A DNA stretch of 6,530 nt from NCBI GenBank assembly GCA_036502345.1, contig DASXYT010000241.1, positions 1-6,530 on the forward strand, written 5' to 3'. This stretch comes from DATEPR01 sp036502345. Its GTDB lineage: Bacteria; Actinomycetota; Actinomycetes; Mycobacteriales; Pseudonocardiaceae. Of this stretch, positions 1 through 5,053 are shown in pieces. Every line of letters starts with the position of its first letter. Positions within the stretch are counted from its first letter, which is position 1. The notes under the pieces are model-generated. The model was not told the origin of the DNA. It saw only the letters and a list, made by a program, of their open reading frames with translations, and ran no database searches. A program made the translations under genes and the position numbers.

Positions 1-2472
1 CAGCCGCAGCGCGTCGGCCTGGGCGTCGTCGTCGTCAAGCCGGCCGACGAACACCGAGTCCAGCAGCGTGACGAAGCCCTGGATGCGCAGGAAGTCCGCC
101 GGGATCTGGCTGGACAGCAGCACCCGGACGTTCCACTTACGGGAGTCACGAGCGAACCGGTTCATCAGCACACGCCCGGTCGGCACCTCGGCCAGGAAGA
201 ACGCCTCGTCGATCCAGACGCCCTTGCGGAGGTCCTTGGGGCGCTCGTAGATGGACCGCTGGGTCAACCACGCGGCCAGGTTCAGCAGTTCCACGCCCAG
301 CGACTCGGCGTCGGTCCAGTGCTCCCGGCCGACACCGTCCTTGGGCAGGATCAGACCGGCCATCGTCAACACGGTGAGCCGGTCGTCGCGGGTCTCCGAG
401 TACGGGTCCTCGCCGTGCTCGGGGATGAGCAGACTCATCCGCTCGCGCATCTCGTCCAGGAAGTCGGCGACCACCATCGCGTGCTCGTGGTGCTCACTGG
501 CGTCGCGGCGCAGCGCGTCGAACACCTGGCCGGGGTCGGCGTCGATCCGGCCACCCACGGTCCGCACGGCGCGCAGCAGCACGATCCTGGTCTGCGGCAG
601 CCTGGCCACCTCGTAGGGCAGCAGACCGGTCAGCACGTCCAGCACCAGCCGCCGCCGGGTGGCCGCGACCAGCGCCTTCTCCCGCCGCCACGCCCGTTCC
701 GGGTCGGTCTCGTCCAGGAAGTGCTCCAACTCGGGCTCGGCCACCACCCGGTACGGGTTCAAAATGCCCGGCTCGGCGTTGAGCAGGTTGATCGGCCGGG
801 CGTACGGGCGCAGTTCGGGCAGCTCACACAGCCGCGCGAGCGGGCCGGACGGGTCCAGCAGCGTCCAGTAGGCACCGGAGCGCAGGGTCTTGTAGACCAG
901 CCCGCCGCCGAGGAACGACTTACCGCCACCCAGCCCTGCGACCATCGCGGTCAGGCCGGAACCGTCCCGGATCTCCTGCGCCATCCACGGGTCCCACGCC
1001 ACCGGGCGCCGGGTCGCCGTGACGGTCTCACCGAGCAGCACGCCACGCCGGTCGCCCACCTCGGCGGTGGCCGACGGGACAGCGGCGGCGGCCCACACGA
1101 CCGAACCCCGGCGCAGGTAGGCGGTGCTGGCCAGCGGCTCACCGGGGATGAACTCCCTGGCCATCGCATACTGCGCCTCGGGGTGCTCGATGGCCACCTT
1201 CGGCTTGTACAGCTCCAGCAACTGCTGGGCCAGCCGCAGGGCCTCGCGTTCGGTCGCGCCGGACACCGCCAGCCGCCACCACGAGCGGACCCTGGTGGCC
1301 AGCGCGGTGAAGCCGGACGTCATCTCGTCGTCGATCTCCAACACCCGCGATGCCTGGCGGGACAACGACTGCGGCGGTTCCAGCTCGTGCTCGTCGGTGT
1401 AGTGGCGGACCTGTGAGCGGACCTTGTTCATCTGCCGGCCCAGCTCGCCAGCGACCTCCTCGGGGCGGCGCACGTAGATCCGCGCCGACCACTCGACGGA
1501 GGCCGGCAGCCGATCGGAGTGCTGCACCCACGGGTCGTCCACCTCGGGGATCTGCAGCCCGTGCATCTGGCCGACGGTGAGCACGGCGACGTGCCGCTTG
1601 ATCCCGGCGTTGGAACCGGTGCGGCCGCGCACGGTGACCGTCGGCGCGTAGGGCTCGGTGTGGAAGTCGGCGGCGTCGGTGAAGCTGGCCAGGTCCTCGG
1701 GTTCCCAGGTGTTGCTCGGCACGGCGGGCAGGTTGCGCGGTGCTGGCAGGCCCAGCGAGCACGAACGGTGCATCAGCCAGGACATTTCCTCGGCGGTGAC
1801 CGGACGACCGTCCAGGCCTGCGGAGCCGATCACCTGGTCCAGGTGCTCGACCTCGCTGTCCAGCGCGACCAGTTCGGCGTCCACGGCGTCCGGGAAGATC
1901 CGCCGCAACAGCGGCGCGGCGCGTTCCACGGCCCGGTCCACCATCCGCCGGGTCTGCACCTGCACCCCGAGGTAGACCTCCTTCTCGGCCATCGACCGGC
2001 CGAGAAGTTGCTGCTGCTCACCGACCATGTAGTCGTCGAAGGACAGCGCACCCCGGCTGTCGGGCAGCCGGTTGACCGAGTTGTGCACGTGCGCCTCGGC
2101 CCACATGCGGATCGGGAAGGGCCGGGTGGTCACCCGAAGGTGCATCCACCTGCCCTGGAGCTCGGCGTACTGGCCTGCGATGGCCGCGACCAGGTCCTGG
2201 CGCTGTGAGTCGGAGCGGAACGACCAGCGCTGCGGGGCCAGCCGGTACCAGGCGTACACGTTGTCGCCGGTGCGCAGCAGGTGTCCGTCGATGCTGCGAG
2301 TGGCGATCGTGGGCGTGTAGGTCGGCATGGCCTGCTCGCCGGGCAGTCGCCTGCCGCGCTTGCTGTAGACCTGCTGCCGTTCCTGTGCGGGCGGGACGAT
2401 CTGCTGGGGCACCCGGTGGTGGGCCGCGCGCTGATCGCGTCCCTGATCACCTCCTGCCCTGCGTCCGAACAC
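1..2472 (-). CDS. VirB4/TraC-type conjugation ATPase, 3' end outside window
   Basis: Cytoplasmic, membrane-associated ATPase that energises assembly and transport in type IV secretion (conjugation) systems. The frame is open without a stop from the GTG at 2470-2472 to the left edge, giving 824 residues; the C-terminus is missing. Walker A (GLGGGKS) lies at about residues 513-519 with the lysine at 518. Walker B (VWIDEAFF) has D755 and E756, and the conserved SSQIPADF stretch follows about 35 residues later. The order N-terminal VirB4 domain, Walker A, more than 200 residues, Walker B is typical of the family. The GTG start is chosen because a near-perfect SD, AAGGAGG (2479-2485), sits six bases upstream and an in-frame TAG lies between SD and start. 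The first 26 bases overlap the end of the upstream membrane-protein gene, implying coupled translation. No frame break is seen. TraC-like versus VirB4-like cannot be separated here. Confidence 0.92.
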   Translation of the reverse strand, partial: MFGRRAGGDQGRDQRAAHHRVPQQIVPPAQERQQVYSKRGRRLPGEQAMPTYTPTIATRSIDGHLLRTGDNVYAWYRLAPQRWSFRSDSQRQDLVAAIAGQYAELQGRWMHLRVTTRPFPIRMWAEAHVHNSVNRLPDSRGALSFDDYMVGEQQQLLGRSMAEKEVYLGVQVQTRRMVDRAVERAAPLLRRIFPDAVDAELVALDSEVEHLDQVIGSAGLDGRPVTAEEMSWLMHRSCSLGLPAPRNLPAVPSNTWEPEDLASFTDAADFHTEPYAPTVTVRGRTGSNAGIKRHVAVLTVGQMHGLQIPEVDDPWVQHSDRLPASVEWSARIYVRRPEEVAGELGRQMNKVRSQVRHYTDEHELEPPQSLSRQASRVLEIDDEMTSGFTALATRVRSWWRLAVSGATEREALRLAQQLLELYKPKVAIEHPEAQYAMAREFIPGEPLASTAYLRRGSVVWAAAAVPSATAEVGDRRGVLLGETVTATRRPVAWDPWMAQEIRDGSGLTAMVAGLGGGKSFLGGGLVYKTLRSGAYWTLLDPSGPLARLCELPELRPYARPINLLNAEPGILNPYRVVAEPELEHFLDETDPERAWRREKALVAATRRRLVLDVLTGLLPYEVARLPQTRIVLLRAVRTVGGRIDADPGQVFDALRRDASEHHEHAMVVADFLDEMRERMSLLIPEHGEDPYSETRDDRLTVLTMAGLILPKDGVGREHWTDAESLGVELLNLAAWLTQRSIYERPKDLRKGVWIDEAFFLAEVPTGRVLMNRFARDSRKWNVRVLLSSQIPADFLRIQGFVTLLDSVFVGRLDDDDAQADALRL

Positions 2473-3025
2473 CGCCTACCTCCTTGCTGCGAGGCCCCGC
2501 GCTACCCCGATTTTGCGCATGTTGGACATACTGGACGTGCTGGGCAGATCGCGCGGGCTGGCTGGCGCGTGCTCCGGACTGGTTCACCCTCCGGGGCCCC
2601 CCGTTGCCGTTCGGGCGCTTGCCACGCTTGTCCTCATTCGGGTTCTTGACGCGCTTGCTCTTCGGGAGCGGGCGCGTCTGGTGTATCCGGACCTTGGTCG
2701 CGCTGGCGGCGCCACCGGCGCCACCAGGCCGTTCGCGGGGCGCGTTGAGCTCGCGCATCCACATGGTGAACACCGCGCCGAGCGGGCGCTCGTGGCTGAT
2801 CCGGGACCCGATGAACCTGGTCAACACGACTGTCACGACGACGGTCCAGGCCACGGTGAAGAAGCCGAACCCGAAGATGGCGCGGATGCCGGTCAGGACC
2901 AGCACGAACACCAGGATGCCGACGCCCCAGGCGACGTATCTGGCACGAAAGGGAAACGTCGCCTTGGGTGGACCCAGCCACACCGCGTCAACGCGGTACA
3001 CCTCGTCATCGGTGCGTACCTGCAC
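2447..3025 (-). CDS. Two-helix membrane protein with basic tail, VirB3/PrgI-like position
   Basis: A 192-residue protein. Residues 1-29 are soluble, two hydrophobic helices follow at about 30-47 and 51-69, and then comes a conserved-looking stretch (about 70-95, containing SRISHERPLGAVF). The last 97 residues are a low-complexity tail rich in Arg, Lys, Asn, Gln, Pro and Gly. A short N-terminus with paired helices directly before a VirB4 ATPase is the arrangement of VirB3 and of the PrgI-type proteins of Gram-positive conjugation systems, which form the inner-membrane platform bound by VirB4. The assignment rests on topology and gene order, not on a recognised motif. The GTG start at 3025 is preferred: GGGGGG lies five bases upstream, and translation begins 16 bases after the previous stop. 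The same frame stays open up to 3253, but that part is antisense-like read-through of the upstream gene. The 3' end overlaps the VirB4-type gene by 26 bases. The long basic tail is unusual for VirB3. Confidence 0.8.
   Translation of the reverse strand: MQVRTDDEVYRVDAVWLGPPKATFPFRARYVAWGVGILVFVLVLTGIRAIFGFGFFTVAWTVVVTVVLTRFIGSRISHERPLGAVFTMWMRELNAPRERPGGAGGAASATKVRIHQTRPLPKSKRVKNPNEDKRGKRPNGNGGPRRVNQSGARASQPARSAQHVQYVQHAQNRGSAGPRSKEVGGVRTQGRR
2479..2485 (-). promoter_or_regulatory. Strong ribosome binding site of the VirB4-type gene
   Basis: On the minus strand this reads AAGGAGG, followed by six bases (TAGGCG) and GTG. It matches the 16S anti-SD over seven bases and is the strongest such site in the window. 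It lies inside the coding tail of the upstream gene and fixes the GTG start at 2472. Confidence 0.85.
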
Positions 3026-3041
3026 AACCGCCCCCCAGTTG

Positions 3042-3305
3042 TCAGCCGGTGAACAGTTTGGCGAGCCACGTGCCCAGGTCGACGCCTGCGCCGGAGACAG
3101 CAAGGCCGATGATGGCCAGCGCGACGAAGACGCCGCCGATCCGGCGCATGACTCCGGCGTTGTCACCCTTGCCGCCGCCCAAATAGAGCAGCAGCAGTGC
3201 GACCACCAGGAGTAGCAGCGGCACGGCGTTGTTGAGAATCCACTGGCTGACACCGCTGGTGCCCAGTTGAGCGGCGGCGAGCGGGATGAGGGCCGAGCCG
3301 GTCAT
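3042..3305 (-). CDS. Small two-helix membrane protein, VirB2/TrbC-like position
   Basis: An 87-residue protein and the first gene of the secretion operon. It has hydrophobic helices at about residues 24-42 (leucine/valine-rich) and 56-73, joined by a short polar loop GGGKGDNAGVMRR (43-55), and ends in WLAKLFTG. Two helices with a short basic loop in under 100 residues, just upstream of VirB3- and VirB4-type genes, matches VirB2/TrbC pilin-type subunits. Sequence identity to a pilin cannot be claimed, and a different small scaffold subunit is possible. The N-terminus (about 1-23) is only weakly hydrophobic and no convincing signal-peptidase site is seen. ATG at 3305 is chosen because GGGAGG (3311-3316) lies five bases upstream. 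The reading frame remains open further upstream to 3554, but no start there has an SD and the translation there does not look protein-like. Confidence 0.78.
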   Translation of the reverse strand: MTGSALIPLAAAQLGTSGVSQWILNNAVPLLLLVVALLLLYLGGGKGDNAGVMRRIGGVFVALAIIGLAVSGAGVDLGTWLAKLFTG

Positions 3306-3390
3306 CTCGTCCTCCCTGATACGAGGGGCGAGGTTGGCTGCCATCTGCCGTCGATGACACCCGCCTCGTGTCTTACTGGTGACGAGTACA

Positions 3391-3412
3391 ACACGTCGGC
3401 TTGACGACGTGT
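3391..3412. repeat. Inverted repeat ACACGTC-N8-GACGTGT
   Basis: Perfect 7-base arms at 3391-3397 and 3406-3412 are separated by eight bases. The repeat lies about 86 bases upstream of the first secretion gene and overlaps a minus-strand TTGACC at 3416-3421 only at its edge. Spacing and symmetry suit an operator for a dimeric repressor. Confidence 0.5.
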
Positions 3413-3453
3413 AGTGGTCAATGCGCGCAGAGTGTGTCCGTCCCGGGGTCTCG

Positions 3454-3482
3454 TTTTCCGTCGTGGCGATATTACGTCTAAT
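3454..3482. promoter_or_regulatory. Candidate overlapping divergent promoters in AT-rich core
   Basis: On the plus strand TCTAAT (3477-3482) matches the -10 consensus at five of six bases, 17 bases after a weak -35 TTTTCC (3454-3459). On the minus strand TAATAT (3469-3474) is a possible -10 for the secretion operon, with only a poor -35 (TGATGT-like, about 3493-3498). The core has the symmetric form ATTA-CGTC-TAAT (3471-3482). The start sites are inferred, and the untranslated leaders would be long in both directions. Confidence 0.25.
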
Positions 3483-3616
3483 CTGACCACACACATCATC
3501 GGTCGCGGGAGGGCTGGACCGGTACGCAAACCACCCGTTCGCCCCAGTCACCACAAAGGTTCACCCGGCCGCGCAGTCGCTCGTAACGGGCTGTGTGCCA
3601 CGTCACGTCCGTTCGG

Positions 3617-3629
3617 CCCACATAGTGGG
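3617..3629. repeat. Short palindrome CCCAC-ATA-GTGGG
   Basis: Perfect 5-base arms flank a 3-base centre, about 95 bases upstream of the DNA-binding protein start. It may be an operator or a small hairpin. Its arms resemble the nearby GTGGTCA elements only in the GTGG core. Confidence 0.4.
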
Positions 3630-3724
3630 ACCTGAACAGTGTGGTCAAGGGCGATGCTGCCGGCTGGTGCGGTTCGCAACATTCTGGAGCAACCACTCTG
3701 GCCAACCCGCCGTGGAGGGGCAAC

Positions 3725-4075
3725 GTGATCCAATCTCCGGAGATCAAGACGGACGACACCACCCCGCCGGACGAAGGTGAGGCTACCGGTCGACCGGCCG
3801 CCAACGGTCGTCGGGTGCAGCGGACCGTGAACTTCGACCGGGAGATCCTGGACCGCGCGAGAGCGGCGGCCACCTACCTGGCCCGCAACGAGCCGGAGTC
3901 CGGAATACGTAGTTTGGCGGACATAGTGAACCCCGCCGTAGCGGAACGGGTCGCCGAGTTGGAGGCCAGGTTCAACAACGGTCTGCCCTTCCAACCGGTC
4001 GGCCGGATGCCGCCGGGCCGGCCGTCGTCCACCCCCGTGACCCTGGAGGCTCCGGCCCATCCCCCGGTCAGCTGA
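3725..4075 (+). CDS. Probable ribbon-helix-helix DNA-binding protein (regulator or ParB-like)
   Basis: A 116-residue protein with three parts. Residues 1-30 are an acidic then basic, disordered-looking N-terminus. Residues 31-83 form a compact fold: a short strand (VQRTVNFD, 31-38), a helix (39-54), then a helix (63-83, SLADIVNPAVAERVAELEAR). The Pro/Gly-rich tail begins with NNGLPFQP. Strand-helix-helix with the VAELEARFNNG-type ending resembles the small centromere-binding ParB/ParG-type and relaxosome-accessory proteins of actinobacterial plasmids, which dimerise and insert the paired strand into the DNA major groove. No ParA gene is beside it. The GTG at 3725 is chosen because GGAGGGG (3714-3720) precedes it by four bases; the in-frame GTG at 3641 has no SD. 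Divergence from the secretion operon suggests it controls that operon, itself, or a transfer origin in the shared spacer. The family call is by fold pattern only. Confidence 0.75.
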   Translation: MIQSPEIKTDDTTPPDEGEATGRPAANGRRVQRTVNFDREILDRARAAATYLARNEPESGIRSLADIVNPAVAERVAELEARFNNGLPFQPVGRMPPGRPSSTPVTLEAPAHPPVS

Positions 4076-4079
4076 CCGG
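4064..4079. repeat. 16-bp perfect palindrome holding both convergent stop codons
   Basis: CCGGTCAGCTGACCGG is perfectly self-complementary. The plus-strand TGA at 4073-4075 and the minus-strand TGA (TCA at 4068-4070) sit symmetrically inside it, so two convergent genes end within eight shared bases. As RNA it could fold into a six-pair stem on either strand, but no U-tract follows, so it is at best a weak bidirectional terminator. Confidence 0.75.
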
Positions 4080-4364
4080 TTGGGGCGCTTTGCGACGTAG
4101 GCGAAGAACGAGGATCGCGCCGAGGACGACGAGAACCAGGCCGGGCGAGGAGACGGCCCAGCGAGTGGCGCCGTAACCGACCAGTTGAGCGATGGCCTGG
4201 AGGAGCGCCCCGGCATCCAGGATGGCGAAGGCGCGACCGGCAGGACGTGACAACTCCCGGGGCAACCACCGGTCGAATCGCACCCTGCCCGCCCAGGCCA
4301 ACCCGCAGATGACGAGCGCGGCCACGAAGAGACCCACAGCCACCCAGTTCAACACGACCAGCAC
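4068..4364 (-). CDS. Small three-helix membrane protein of unknown function
   Basis: A 98-residue protein I do not recognise. Predicted helices lie at about residues 5-25, 46-64 and 73-90. A basic loop (27-44, with RVRFDRWLPREL and SRPAGR) separates the first two, and a cytosolic-looking RLRRKAPQPVS tail ends it, so positive charge marks that end as probably inside. The GTG start at 4364 is chosen because GGGAGGA (4371-4377) lies six bases upstream. The frame is open to 4460, but the added part reads as low-quality sequence without an SD. A second copy of the same nine bases (ATCCTCCCG on the plus strand, 4370-4378 and 4391-4399) occurs 21 bases further upstream with no start codon after it. 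The gene shares its strand with rnpB and its last eight bases with the convergent DNA-binding protein gene. Confidence 0.72.
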   Translation of the reverse strand: MLVVLNWVAVGLFVAALVICGLAWAGRVRFDRWLPRELSRPAGRAFAILDAGALLQAIAQLVGYGATRWAVSSPGLVLVVLGAILVLRLRRKAPQPVS

Positions 4365-4420
4365 AACGCATCCTCCCGATTCCCCTACCGATCCTCCCGC
4401 ACCGGGCAGGGCTACGTCAG

Positions 4421-4569
4421 TCAGATCGTTGCGCGCTTCCACCACCTCGAGTTGACCCACTCGACCGGCACGCGGTGCGCGGCCAACGTATCGAGTACAG
4501 CCTCCCCCACGTGTCCGATGGAAAGGCCCCGCCGCCGCGGACCCGGTAGCTACCGTCCTGAATGCCCAT
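4421..4569 (-). pseudogene. Possible small gene interrupted at a run of five G
   Basis: On the minus strand an ATG at 4569 is preceded by GAGAAAGG five bases upstream and opens MGIQDGSYRVRGGGAFPSDT. After the run GGGGG (4504-4508) the ATG frame loses protein-like character and ends at 4417. The frame reached by one extra G there continues as EAVLDTLAAHRVPVEWVNSR then WWKRATI and stops at 4421. Joined, this is a 49-residue basic protein with good third-position G/C bias on both sides. It may be a real gene with a sequencing or evolutionary indel, a programmed -1 shift, or coincidence. I recognise no family. It lies between rnpB and the small membrane protein gene on the same strand. Confidence 0.3.
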
Positions 4570-4588
4570 CACAGCCTTTCTCGCTGTG
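4570..4588 (-). terminator. Weak hairpin downstream of rnpB
   Basis: CACAGC (4570-4575) and GCTGTG (4583-4588) pair across a seven-base loop, about 22 bases beyond the rnpB 3' end on its strand. No U-run follows, and the stem covers the SD of the possible small gene, so it could equally be a translational control hairpin or chance. Confidence 0.25.
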
Positions 4589-4609
4589 TAGAGCATTCCT
4601 CACCGAGGG

Positions 4610-5013
4610 GCGGACGAGTCGGTTTGTAAGCCGGATCCTGTGCTCTGGACGCCTTTCGGTGTCCTGAGCGGCGGTCATCCATCTAGGCCTGCCGTTGCCG
4701 GCAGGCTCGTGCGGCCTACCCGCAGGCATCGGACGGGCCGTCCTCTGGCGCCTGCGCAGGAACCCAACCAGCTGGTTCCCTTATGGCCTTGCTCCGGGTG
4801 GGGTTTACCTAGCCGCCCCGGTCACCCGGGGCGCTGGTGGTCTCTTACACCACCGTTTCACCCTTACCCGGCCGAAGCCGGGCGGTTTGTTTTCTGTGGC
4901 ACTGTCCCGCGGGTCACCCCGGGTTGCCGTTAGCAACCACCCTGCCCTGTGGAGTCCGGACTTTCCTCGACCAGCCTCACGACCAGCCGCGACCGCCCCA
5001 CCGACTCGTCCGC
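4610..5013 (-). ncRNA. rnpB: RNase P RNA, bacterial class A
   Basis: The catalytic RNA of ribonuclease P, which removes 5' leaders from precursor tRNAs. Read on the minus strand, the 5' end CGGACGAGTCGG (5001-5012) pairs with the 3' end CCGACTCGTCCG (4611-4622) to form P1. The universally conserved GAGGAAAGTCCGGACTCC (4951-4968) gives one strand of P4, and AGATGGATGACCGCC (4670-4684) the other. Also present are GTGAAACGGTGGTGTAAGAG with its P12-type hairpin (about 4836-4860), the GGTAAACCCCACCCGGAGCA block (around 4800), and the GGGTAGG segment (about 4715-4721) that in the family contacts the tRNA CCA end. The length of about 404 bases is normal for actinobacteria. Ends are set by P1 pairing and may be off by a few bases. 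Open frames within this stretch are not genes. Confidence 0.97.
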
Positions 5014-5020
5014 GTCGATC

Positions 5021-5026
5021 AGCATA
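5021..5026 (-). promoter_or_regulatory. Candidate -10 element of rnpB
   Basis: On the minus strand this reads TATGCT, matching four of six consensus bases, and is placed about seven bases before the expected rnpB 5' end at 5012-5013. The -35 area (about 5043-5050) has only weak similarity and is covered by the GTGCAC repeat. Confidence 0.4.
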
Positions 5027-5039
5027 ACGCCCGGCTACC

Positions 5040-5053
5040 GTGCACGTGTGCAC
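5040..5053. repeat. GTGCAC-GT-GTGCAC inverted repeat over the permease start
   Basis: Two six-base self-complementary units are separated by two bases. The repeat covers the presumed permease start codon (5048-5050) and the -35 position of the rnpB promoter. It may be an operator acting on both genes, or chance in GC-rich DNA. Confidence 0.4.

Larger units (their letters stand above)
3306..3724. promoter_or_regulatory. Divergent regulatory region between secretion operon and DNA-binding protein gene
   Basis: A 419-base gene-free stretch that must hold the promoters of both divergent units. It is less GC-rich than its surroundings, with an AT-rich core at 3466-3484. It contains a 7-bp inverted repeat with an 8-base spacer (3391-3412), a compact 5-3-5 palindrome (3617-3629), three copies of GTGGTCA in mixed orientation (3414-3420, 3484-3490 inverted, 3641-3647), and five copies of ACGTC/GACGT. 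Such clustering suits operators, an origin of transfer or a partition site. No relaxase nick-site consensus is recognised. Confidence 0.55.

Noticed and set aside
755..763. tRNA T-loop-like GGGTTCAAA
   Set aside because: It lies inside the VirB4-type coding frame and no acceptor or anticodon stem surrounds it.
319..2208. Long plus-strand open frames (319-1416 and 1519-2208)
   Set aside because: They are exactly codon-aligned opposite the VirB4-type frame, are His/Gln/Arg/Gly-rich with no domains, and result from the absence of stops in GC-rich antisense DNA.
3026..3253. Longer N-terminus for the VirB3-like protein starting at 3253
   Set aside because: It would lie across the gene for the 87-residue protein in another frame and reads as unstructured sequence. 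The GTG at 3025 has an SD and follows the previous stop.
3306..3554. Longer N-terminus for the 87-residue membrane protein starting at 3554
   Set aside because: The extension would cover the regulatory repeats and has no SD; ATG at 3305 has a clear GGGAGG.
3641..3724. Upstream GTG at 3641 for the DNA-binding protein
   Set aside because: No SD precedes it and the added 28 residues are not protein-like. GGAGGGG before 3725 decides the start.
3306..3724. Recognisable origin-of-transfer nick site or CRISPR array
   Set aside because: No known relaxase nick consensus and no regularly spaced repeats were found. Only regulator-like repeats are supported.
3548..4216. Minus-strand 222-residue open frame
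   Set aside because: It is antisense to the DNA-binding protein gene and runs into the regulatory spacer. No SD and no domain pattern.
4949..5047. Earlier start of the permease at 4949
   Set aside because: It would begin inside rnpB; the added residues are hydrophilic and unlike the family N-terminus.
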